This document shows positions 9,601 through 21,600 of a stretch of DNA of 29,176 bases, in pieces. The stretch spans positions 62,221-91,396 of the forward strand of contig BMAT01004356.1 in NCBI GenBank assembly GCA_019649035.1, read 5' to 3'. Position 1 is the first letter of the stretch. Each line of letters begins with the position of its first letter. The notes beneath the pieces were generated by a model that saw only the letters and a program-made list of their open reading frames with translations, did no database searches and was not told the origin of the DNA. Origin of the DNA: Elysia marginata (Eukaryota; Mollusca; Gastropoda; Plakobranchidae). Position numbers and translations under genes: made by a program.

Positions 9601-12600
9601 ACGACTTTGCAGTAATTTTCCATAAGGGCTTTTATGGCAAGGTCCCTTCTTAAATGAAACATCTTAAAAATATATACACCATCAAGATATTTACAATCCA
9701 CAAACTATCAAATAGTTTTTATATTAAAATCATTAAGTAAAAAATCATTTTCATCTCAGCATAGAAGTATTGAGTGCACTTCCAAAAATTGAGAAAATCG
9801 ATTTAAGTACAATTGCTTTGAACCCCACCTAAAAACTTTTCTTCTTAACATTAAAAAAAAATTGCTTGATTTTTATGTGCACCTTTCCCTAATCTTTAAC
9901 CCTTAATTTACTGACCACTCAATATGCTCCACACCCTTAATTTACTGATACAAGGGGCATAACTCTAATTTTTTAAAGAATGATGTTTCTTATTTTCTTT
10001 TTCTCACCAAAGATAAAATTATGGTATAAAAAAGTTGAGATAACAACTTGGTACTCTTTCAGATCATTTATGACATGACACCTATTTACGACAGAGTGTA
10101 TTTAAAAAAAAATGTAAAAGTTGGCTCTAGATCTGGATGTAGCAGGTGAAAGAGGGCGCTTCGATAATGGGAACCAGGAGGTGATGGTGGGTGGTACAGT
10201 AAATTATCGGTTAAGGAACAAATGTATCTTACAATCCTTTCAATATGATGTCTTTGTACTGTCATGGACTTAATTTTAACTTCTGTATTTTCAATCTTTT
10301 AAAATTTTCTCTATTGGGCTGTAATTAGCTTTTATTTTGTGCTTTGATGTAAAGCGTCCACAGTCTAGGAGCCCTAGGGTTAGGTACCTTAAAAATGGTA
10401 TTAATCATTAATTATTTTGTGTTTTCTAAGTTTAAAAGTTACAACAATCCCAGGCATAAAAGAGATTCTTGATTCTTTTTTTTACAGGTTTGTGTCATCT
10501 GAGAAAACAAACGTCACTTGCAACCTGTGCAAGATTCTGTATGTGATTGAAAGGCTGCTGTATCGCTTAAAATTTGTAACCTGTTTTACAGGTCAACTAA
10601 TAGCCTTCACCGCTACACTTAACCTTCTCTAGTCTTGACTTAACATGGTGGATTATTTAATAACAAAATTTGACTCTGTTTTACTTTTCCTCTGCAGAAC
10701 ACAAGACCAAAAGCTGGTCAAGAAAGGACTTTGAATCAAGAGACACAGGTATGTGACATGTTCCAATCATCTTTCATCAACCTCTCGAAACAATGAATCT
10801 GACCTATTACTACCCGGAAATAGTCACGTGACTATTGGGGTTAACAAACCGCCTTGTGGCGGATTTTCTTTGGGGTACTGTTTGGGATGTTGTTTAGGGT
10901 CACTTTTAACAGCCTTAGTTAGTCTAGATCTAGATGATTAAAAAAAATACACCAAACAAGTTTCCATCCTTGGGCTCGAACCTTGTTCAGCTTTTCATAG
11001 CATTTTATGAAATCCCCACTTTTCTTGATACTGTCTAGGCCAAAATCCCTTCTCTAATCTTGCCTTGGGAGTGGGTCTAGGNNNNNNNNNNNNNNNNNNN
11101 NNNNNNNNNNNNNNNNNNNNNNNNNNNNNNNNNNNNNNNNNNNNNNNNNNNNNNNNNNNNNNNNNNNNNNNNNNNNNNNNNNNNNNNNNNNNNNNNNNNN
11201 NNNNNNNNNNNNNNNNNNNNNNNNNNNNNNNNNNNNNNNNNNNNNNNNNNNNNNNNNNNNNNNNNNNNNNNNNCTAGTTACATATTGTGAACAATTTGGA
11301 CTATGGGTACTGTGATGTTTTGTTTCTAGCTAAGAAATTAAACTTTTAATAAAGAAAAATATTTTGGATGACCATTTTGGCGTTTTCTTCAAGTCACAAA
11401 AACTTTTCAAAATATTTTTTTTCACTCTTTAAACACAAAATTGTGTTTTAATTACAGATTTTCATTTCATTTTGTTTTATTATGTTTTTTTTGTACTAGT
11501 ATCCTTTATCTGAGAGTGAACCCTTTTACGAATATGATGTAGAATAACATCCATGCCTTTGCTTTATCAATTATTTAGTTATTCGTTGGAATAAGTAAAA
11601 AAAATTAAAAAGAGCATTTTTGTTTGTCAATACTCGTCAGTTTTGATTTTCATAGTAAAAATATTTTTTTTTTTGCTAAAGACATTTTTTAGTTTTGATG
11701 TTCCTTGTGGCACACCTTAGAATTTTTCTTTTTATAAAGCAATACCTTTTGAAAAATAATTACTTTAAGATGCAATCTCCATAACAATAATGTTACTTTC
11801 AGCATCAACTGCTCACTGCTGTTCACATGCGACTGAAATTCTTCAGACTTTTTTACTCTGCACTTCTCTCATTTGTGAAAGAAAAGGTATTTTAATATAT
11901 TTTTAAATGATAAGTTTAGAAAGTTGATTCTTGTCCTCCTAGTTTACTTTATCTTTTCAATCATTTCATGAAAATGGAAATTTGTAATAAAGCCATATTA
12001 AGGGCAAACGGTTATATTACAAAACTCTTATTTATTTATCTTTTCTCTGTCTTAAAATTTGAAGTTGATAATCTTAAAACTTTTTTTCCAATTGAAATTT
12101 GAAAATCAAATGTTTTAGGTTTTCCTTTTCTTAATTTATTATTCACAGTGAAATTCATTAATGTTATACAGTGCAAAAATGTGTTTGATTTTTTTTTGTG
12201 TCTCACTCCCATTTACATTAGTTAACATGTTTGATGTTTTCAGTGCGAAGGATTGTCAATGGCCCAAAAACAGTTGAGTCAAATTGTGGAAATCTTGCCA
12301 GCAATAATCTCAACAATTTCTTATGGGACTCATGAAGAATCTTCAGAGGCATCAAAAAATGGTATGAATCATTTTTCCTTTATTTTTTTTTTTGAAACAG
12401 TTTTTAAATTGAAAAGATTAATACAAGGAGTTTTTATGTAATCACACATTTGCATTCTTAAATTGAACAGGATGAATGTATTCTAAATGGATGATAACAG
12501 ACATTTGAGGCAACCAGAGTAAATCCGGCACAAGTTGCTCAGACTTCTTTTGAGTTAGAGCCTTTTTTAATATCACATTTTGTTATAGAGCATACCATTT

Positions 12601-15600
12601 TTATTCTCTTTGAAATGAAGTAACTTAAGACGTGGTTAAGTTATAATTTTTTCAACTTCTTCAAGGGTATACAATACAGTTTTGATAAATGTTGATAACT
12701 CAAATGTCAAAATTCCAACTTCTGCCTGATTTGTCCTGGTTGTCTCACATATGATAAAATTGCTACTGGTAATGGTTTGAAAAGTTTTCTTCCTGAAAAT
12801 TTTATGAGCTCATTACATGTGTATTTATTGAAAAACCAAACAAAGCCAATTAAAGTCAATTAAATTCTTTACGTTGCCATCTTGAATTCAGGTTTGCAAT
12901 CAAATCAATTTTGCTGTCCCTGGAAAAAAATTAAACAAGAAGACACTTAATGTCTTGAATATGCAAAATTGCAATCAAATCAATTTCGCTGTCTCTGGTA
13001 AAGATGAACCAAGAAGACACTTGATGTCTTGAATATGCAAAAAAAGACATAGCTATCTTCTTTTTTTTTTATTTTAAATGCACAAAAATTAACAACATAC
13101 AATCTTTATTTAACACTTGGAGCCTCAGAAAAATTCTTGCAAATGTTAAAAATGTTTTAAAATATCAAGGCCTTATGAAGTGGAAATTGCCATGTCCGAC
13201 TCATTTGGACTGGTTGCAATTATGTGATAGAAGGAGAAATCTTTACATGATTATGATTTAATGCCAATAAGCTTTTATCATTTATCAGATTAACTTCAAA
13301 ACATTTTTAAGTTGTTAAGTTGCAAGTGTATTATTTTTGTCATCAGACTATCCAACCATTCCTGGTTTTGAACCGCTGATCAACCAACGCTTGCTGCCTC
13401 CAACATTTCCTCGTTACACAATCATCAAAAGTCGCCTAGAATCTGTAAACTATATCAAAACTCTTGTGCAGAAACTGCAGAGCATCATAGTTGTCCCCGA
13501 GCTTGGATCCCTCCATACAATCTTAGTGAGTCAAAACAGATACGGCTTAAAACTTTGTTTCATATTTTAAGGACAGAAATCATGGCTAAGTTGTTTTGTG
13601 ATTTTCTAAATACTATTATATTTTCCTAAGATTTTTTTTACGGTATCTCTAAGTACGTTTTATCAAATCAAAATAAATAACCACACATACAAAAGTATAT
13701 TTCTCTTGCTATCTGCCTCAGACCTCTCTCTTTCTCTCTTTTAATGTGTTTCTGCTTGTCTGTTTGTCTAGATATTCTCTCTCTCTCTTTCTCTCTCTGT
13801 CTTGCTCTGTATGGCTGGCTGGCTGGCTGGCTGTCTGTCTGTCTGTATCTGTCTGTCTGTCTCTCTCTCTCTCTTTCTCTCTCTCTCTCCCTCCACCTAG
13901 ATGTCTACAAGTAAGTTATATTTTCTATATCTGCTAGATTTTCTTTCAGTGTTTTTTCTATGCTCACTTGTATTTTTTAATGGTTTTTTTTTTTTTGTCT
14001 TTCCCTGTCACTAACGATCCCTCTTTCCCCCAAAATATGTCACCTAACAAAGCTCAATACTGATGCAAATGTTGCTAATATTTAAGTTGTTATATTAGCA
14101 AGATAAATTTACCAAAATTTGTTGTATTTGTTTTATATTTAAAGTTGTCTTACCAAACACATGCTTCCTCCATAGTAAGTTGGAATTATAAATATCGCTT
14201 ATAGGATACTCAAGTAAATGGAAAGACATTTTAAAAAAATTGACTGTTGGTTCATCTACATCCTGTAGGAATTTTTCATGGACTTCAGCCGTTCATCTCC
14301 ATGTGTGCTCTCAAGATCTCTTCTTCAGGTAACATAATTAAATCTTGACCACAACAGGAAACAGGGAGTGAAGTATTTTATTAGATCATTCGTTTGAATT
14401 TAATCACAACAAGTAAGAAAAATGGTCAGGCTACATTTGAAACCCAATTGACAGTTGAAAACCGATCGTATCAATTACATCTCTCAAGATATTTTACTTT
14501 ATGGCTTTGACTTGCAAGTTGAGGTCAAGACCTAAAGCGATTTTGAGAGGAGAAACAAAAATATAACTGTAATTTCTGTAAAGATAAAAGCTTTGTAGCC
14601 CATATAAAAATTAAGCAATAATCTCTATGAACAACTACTGATTGCTCAACAGCCATTTGTACATGGTTTTATATACAAATATATTATGCTTGTGTAGATA
14701 GAGTTTCTAATGTCAAGAATATATATAATTTTTTAAGGTACATTTTGTGTAATTTTTTAAAAACTGTTCATGTACCTTAAATACCTGCAAGTTCTAGCTA
14801 CATGCAAAGAATTGTTTTAGTTTTAGTCATTTGACCCTAGAAGCGTCAAATATTGATTTTTTCAATTTAAATTGAAATTAATTTGTTGGCAATTTATATA
14901 TATATTAAAATATAAGAGCAAGACTGACGTTAAGAGCTTGTTGTATAAATTGGTATTTCAAAGTTTTAGAACAAAAGCTTGTACTATATCTTCAGCTATG
15001 TTCACTATTGCTGAAACCGAAAGAAGACTTCTTTATTGAATTTGGAAAGTTAGGAAGATCAAAATTATGTTTTCTATTAAAAATTTTGTTTAAGTTATAT
15101 TATAATATTGTATTTGATTTACAATTTCTCTTCAATGAGAACATTTTTTTTAAAGATTTAACTTCTTAACTTAAATATCAAAATATAAAAATAAATTCCA
15201 AAAATGAACTTAGCATATAACATCGTGTACAAACTCGCAAAGATGACAATCATATGTTAAATTAAATTTTACTAAATTAATTATTAATATAAACATATGG
15301 CATAAAAAATAATTATAATATTAAAAACGTCACAGTTTGAAAATACACAGAAATTTTATACATTGAAGGGGTTCATATATTCAAAGCTTTAAATAACAGC
15401 ATGGTATTAATTAGATTACTGGCAAATATATATTTCGGTCCCATGTTACAGACTGGCTAGTCTCCATCCATTCTCACACAAGACTGCTTATCGTCTTTGC
15501 CCTTCCTCAATCTTCAGAGCCTCCAGTATGCTTCTTGAATATTTGTTTTTATAATACTTTGCGCCGCTTTATTATTTGATTGTCTTTAAATTAGCTTGGA

Positions 15601-18600
15601 GACTTAATTTCTTCTTTGTCATGGCGTGGTTTCATGACGTCTCTTTGGGTAGGCTGAGTCTGGTTTACATTAAAATTGAGTCGTAAGCTCTCAGGCTTTT
15701 ATAAATTTGTCATTTTCCTATGTTTAATAAGTTTTTATGATGGTTGTTGTTCTTTCACTCTGTAAGGTAAAAAACAAATAAATGTAAATGTGTCTTTTGT
15801 CTTTACAGCTTTAAGTTGTTCAACATATTGAATAAAATAGGATTATTTTACTCTTTTACAATTTAATTCTTTTAATATCTGTTTATCTCTTGCTTTCCCT
15901 TTAGTTTTTCACAATATTCTATAATAGAACATTAAGTTAAAGATTTACATTAAAATAGAAATCACAGTTAATAAATTAGGGTTTGAAAATATCAACTCGT
16001 TTCCAGATCATGTAACTTAATTATAAGCATGCAGACCCTCGGCATTCATGCTTTAATTTATGTATGGTCTTATTTCCACGGCTGTTACAATTATTTGACA
16101 GCTGTGTGTGCTTGTTGGCGTTTAAGTGGAGAGTGTTTCTAAATCTCCTAATTTTGTCCTGTAGACTGTGTCACCTTTGTCTGCTTTGGTTTTTAGTTTA
16201 GGGATGCAAGTTTTCCGATTTTAGCAGGAATTCCGATTTTTTGGAAGTTTTCTCTAGCTAAAAGAGCAGGAAAATCTTTTAAAATTATGGCTTAAATGTT
16301 AAAGAAAAACTCCAAAATTAAGATTCATAGAAAATCAAACATCTCTTTTGAGTTGTGTAGCTGCATAAGCCCTAGTACAGAGTTGTATCTACTAAATTTA
16401 ATTGGTCTATCAAAAGTTCTACATGGGCAGCCATAGAGTGTAAAATTTTCCGGCATTTTGAGCGTAAGCCGCTTGCATCCTTGTTAGTTACTCTAACTCG
16501 TAGTCTAAGAGAGTTCTTAGGTTTTTTTTTCTTTAAACTAACTGAACGAGCTTTTTTTTTTTAATTTATAGAATAACCGCATTTACTCCCATCATGACCT
16601 TACTTCACCTTAACTATAAAATCGGCCTGTTTGGCCTTAGTTTATTTTTAGGAGTACCGTATGAATTTCACTCTCATATTCATTTCTTAACTCTTTCTCA
16701 TGCTCTGACACATTCTGACAAGAAAATCAAATTTTACATTTGCATTGTTTACCTGTTTCATAGGCCACTAATACCTTTTTTTTTCACATACCTCATGTTG
16801 CATATTTCAGCTGATGTTGATCCCCCCAAACCGTCGAGTGTTTGGATCCCAGAGTGTCGTGGATGCGCTCAAAGACACAGTTCGCAACTTTATCTCTCCT
16901 CCAGGTCTTTCACCTAAGTAAGAATAATTTGAGCTTTTTTGCATGTCTTGTAGAACTTTGATTGTGTCAATAAGTGTGAGAAAAAGAAAAATATCATTAA
17001 ATTTTGTTTTTTACTCTTTATGAATATGGTTTGAGGCATTTTTTTTTCATCAGTTAGTTTTCTAAACGCTTTTGAAAAATGTTTGAAGACTTAACATCTA
17101 CAGAGATTAGCATAAGGAAATCCAAGGGGAAATTATCAAGGAAGAGATTGAATTCTAGCTTTTGATTTCATTCAACAAATCTGTTTTGAATCAGCTGATA
17201 CAGGAAATTTTTCCTTATCCTGTTTTTCAAAGTAAAAAAGTCTTTTAGAAGTGTCTTATTCACTAAGGACTGAGAGTAAAGTAACTTTACAGAGAAGCAA
17301 ACACATCAAAGCCTCATAAAGCTATTGCAATATTGAATCAGTCATATCGTGTCTTATATTAATCCTCACAATTCAATAGCATAAAGTATAATTAGTTTGC
17401 ATTGTATCCTGTTTATATTTTAGTTTTCACCATTTTTATGTGAGACAACATTAAATTTCATCCCTTTTTTTTGACTGCTATGAAACTGCTCTTGACCTAT
17501 AAAGCGTTATTCTTGTTCATCAACACTCGGCCTTCTTTTGTGTTGCCATTTACCTTCAGATATGTGGATGTAATTAACGTTCCGTAGAAACCCAAAGGAA
17601 GCTGGTGTGCAGTCATGAAATTTGAATGCAGAAGTGGAGATCTAAAGTGACACTAAAACGTTAAATGGTCACAAAGTTGAAACTAGGCTTGCCACATGCC
17701 TTTGTCTAAACAGACTAAGGCTAAATTAGGGAAGTTCATGCTTATGAGTAGTGAATGTTAAAAAAACTTTGTGAAAACAGGCAATACAGAAAAGTATGAA
17801 GTTCCACTAAACAGATCAAGGAATGCATACTTAATGGATTTTTTCTTGACTGTACACAAACTTTAAAGATGTTTGAAATTTATTTTTCCAGGTCCTCCAT
17901 ATACAACCACGCTCAAGCTAAAGAGTACATTGATGCTCTACTGACAAGAGCAGCCCGTCCCATCTGTACGTTGTTCCAGATAACAGGTCACAACAGGGCC
18001 AGACAGAGGGACAAGTGGGCCCACATTCTGGATGAGCTGTCTAACCTGCAAGAAGAGGTAAACTAGCTTTTGCTGTTTCTTACCCTTCATATTAAAAGGA
18101 GTCTTTTTAACACACTCGCTGCCGAAGGTTTCAGATCTGGCCAAGCAAGGCATGCCAGCTATTTGGCCCCTTTTGAAAAAAATCACTGTGTCTTAGTTTT
18201 TTGCACTAGGGTGTTGAAAATTTCTGTGCTTATAAAGTAGAAATGAAGTTTACAACGCTGACAAAATTTTTAAGATTGCTTCATTGTTTGATTTTTACTT
18301 ACATTTAAATCTCGCTTCTAGGCGTAGATCTAGAGAAAAGGCCTGGCTCAGGCTCATTGGACGATTGATCATTTTGTTCAACAAAATCTGGATCTAAATC
18401 ACTATCATCATTAGCTGTAGTTTTATCTGCATCACTATCAGCTTTATCTTTATCAGATTCTGTATTTATAAAGGATCAATAGACTCAAAAACGTAAGCTT
18501 TTTTAGTCATGTCTAGATCTCTAGGTCGATCTGAAACTGAAATTAGATCTTGATCTAGTTGGGGGCCGTCACAAATCTGTGCTAAGTTTTACATTTATCA

Positions 18601-21600
18601 AGGGAGTTAACTCAAAAAACAATTCATTTGAAGAGAAAGGTTGACTGTGGGCTGCTGAAAAAAAAGCCAGAACCATCAGATTGTCGAGCCTAAGAAACAA
18701 AAAAACAGGAAAGTGCCAGCCAGACCTGACCCAATCTATGACCCTCACCTGAAAGGGCAGTGAGTGACTTAAAGATTGTTGATCGATTGTGAAACACAAA
18801 AAAATAAAAAATAAAATTTGCTTCATTGAAAATTTTAAGAACTTTAATACTAATATTCACATTCTGTAATGCAAGAAAAAAAAAATTTAATTTCTTATGT
18901 ATTGATTTGTGGGTTTTACTAATTATTCTGTTGTCTGCATATCAGTATGATATTGTGATGTGAAAGCTAATGTCTCCTTCCATTTCCTTAGCGGTTGAGA
19001 TTTGTTTTTGCTGTTGCACAGCACTTTTTTTTTTACACTTTTTATCTTTGGAAAGAAAACTGAATTTAATATAGAACTTTTCATCTCCAATTTGATTATA
19101 GGCAGACAAAGTAGATGCTTACCTGCATACATTGCTGGTTCAGACAGAGCGCAACCGAAGTCACCTGGCTTGCTTTGGGACGTGGGTTCTCTATCACACT
19201 CTGAATGCGATGATTAACTACACATTGTCAGGGTTTGAACTGGAACTCTATGCTACTTTTGAGTATCGCTATGTGTACTGGTAAGGATGATGAAAATTTT
19301 ACAATATGAACTAACTGAATTGATAAAGTTTTATCTAAGTTTTATTTTCTGTCAATTTTTCTTAAGTAAACAGGGACCCCTAATTTCATGTATTTCAGGC
19401 TATTTCATCCATTTCTTGTTTATTACACAACACGTGTCTATGCTAGGCTCATTTTCAGGTGTTCATTTCGAAATCATTTGGCATTGACTTAAGAAAGTAT
19501 CATTGCTTATAAATGTAATGGTAGTCTTGCAGCTCAGTACTTGTATACTGCAATAATTGCTTTTTTTTATTTAAGTGTTTCTTTTTTAACTACCAAAGAT
19601 TTCAAAGATCAAACAATTCCGCAACTCTGTTGATTTTTATAAGCAAGATACTTTTTAGTTAATTAAAAAGTAAAATCTACAAAAAAATCAATTATAAGAA
19701 CAAATCAAGAGAAAGAAGTAGAGAAATTTTCTTTTATTGAAATGGATTCCAATATTTCTTTGTTCTATTTGAATTCAGAAAAAGCAATGAGCTGGATCAC
19801 TAGATGTTTAAAATTCTTCTGTGATTTTTACTTGCTTTTCCTGTGATTGTTCGATGTTTTCTCCTGTGACTTTTAGCTTTGAATGATGGCTCATCAACAC
19901 TCTTGATTTTTTGCAGGTATTTGTACGAGCTTCTGTATGCATGGATGGTCTCAACTCTGCACAGAGCGGACAGCTTTCTGTTAGATGCTGAAAACGCACC
20001 AGGTAAAAGCTGTTTAAAGGGTTTTCTTTGTAGCAATTTTAGGCCAGCTAGTAGATTCATTGGTGACATACATTAGGTATTTAAACTTTCTTAGAGTAAC
20101 TGAACCTTTGAGATTCATGAGACACAGGCACAATGCATACTGAACATTTAATAGGACCAGATTTATTGAATTGAGCGTAATGTAACTGAAATGTATATTT
20201 CTTGTATGAGTTATACATGTTTTTTTTTTGTTAGCATAAAATAGCTACTGTACTATCTTTTTTCCAAATAATACAGCTGGGTTGGGATTTGTATCATCTG
20301 TGTTTTTCAAGATTCAATGCCCATAGGGTATGGGTGTTGTAACATCCTATACCTTATATATCCCCCCCTCCCCACCCCACCCCCCCAATGATAATTATGA
20401 TGTAAAAAAAACCAAAGTAAGTCTAAATAAAAAAATATGTTGTAATTGTCTCTTCATTATGTTACAAGACCCAGTGCTGAACTATATTAATGATCTACAC
20501 CCCGCATCCTATATCGATGTCACGTTTCTAATCGTCGACCAGAAAGTACCAAATAGCCTTTCCTGCAAGTATTAAATCTATGTATTATGCATTTAGTGAC
20601 TTTTTGAAAGCTTTGAAAATGCTTGAAACAATAAAATGATACACATTTTTTGCCTCTCAGATATGTCTCAAAAAGGAAGAAGCAGCAAAAAGTCCAAAAA
20701 GAAAAAGAGGACAAAGACACTTGCAAGGGAGTTAACTATTGCTCAAGCATACCAGCAGATGTTTGGGGGATATTATAAGGTGAATTGAAATAAAAAAAAT
20801 TCAAATATTGTTGGTTTGATATGTAATCTAATATTTGAATATAAGCTGTTATCTCGTAATGCAACGTTTTGCCATCTGTAGAGCCACCACTACCCCTGTA
20901 AATTCTACAGAGAATTTTCTACCAGATTTGTTAAGCAACAAGAGAAACACATCTTTGGTGATTGTTGAAATCAAAATATTGATAAATAATCAAGACAAGC
21001 TTGAAATTATAATCTTTTTTTTTTTAATTTCTGGTTATCAATTTCTTTCTCATGTCCTCAGGCAGTTGTTGCTTTCCAGCTGTGTGGTAAGTTGAGAGAG
21101 CCTAAGTTCAAGTTTGACAATGAAGAAGTTCGATACAGCCACAGATTTGCCCCATTTGGCTCAGTGCTCACGCCACCCATGGTACATTATGCTCAGTACA
21201 AGGTATGCATGCTAGTTGCGTTCAAAGGTGTAATAATTAGTTACTTAATTGAGCTGTGAAACAATTTAAAAAATTTTTACTCAACCATTTTAAATCAGCT
21301 GTAGGCCCAAGCCCATTGCAGTCATATAGACTGACTTTAAAAAAAGTTATGATAAAAGAAATTACAAAACTCCCTCAGTCTAAATTACCCTTGGATAAGC
21401 TTTCATATGATAATTGATATGTTTAACTCTCTGTAGCCATATCAGAAAGCAAAGTAAATTTGTGCATGAGAGGATTATAATGTAAAACCCACTAAGTGCC
21501 ATCTTGAAATCTAACACTTTTCATAAAAACAGCAAGAATTGAAAGCATTTATTACCAAATAATTTATAAATTCAACTTCTGTTAAATTTTCCATTTGAAG

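Larger units (their letters stand above)
10749..11802 (+). other. NAA35 intron 6 (repeat-like, contains the gap)
   Basis: Holds an 18-bp perfect palindrome (10819-10836), a CCGCC-TTGT-GGCGG hairpin (10849-10862), CTAGATCTAGA at 10923-10933 and the assembly gap. The 10790-11280 part differs in base composition from the rest and is probably a mobile or satellite repeat. Confidence 0.45.

Noticed and set aside
10970..10985. Reverse-strand B-box-like GGTTCGAGCCC
   Set aside because: No A box at the right distance and no tRNA fold seen; probably chance or old SINE debris.
11065..11277. Open frame of unknown residues
   Set aside because: Consists of the assembly gap.
13746..13937. Ser/Leu-rich open frame
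   Set aside because: Translation of the CT/CTGG/CTGT microsatellite inside intron 9.
16594..16917. 107-codon open frame
   Set aside because: It overlaps exon 11 in a different frame; only 16811-16917 in the NAA35 frame is conserved.
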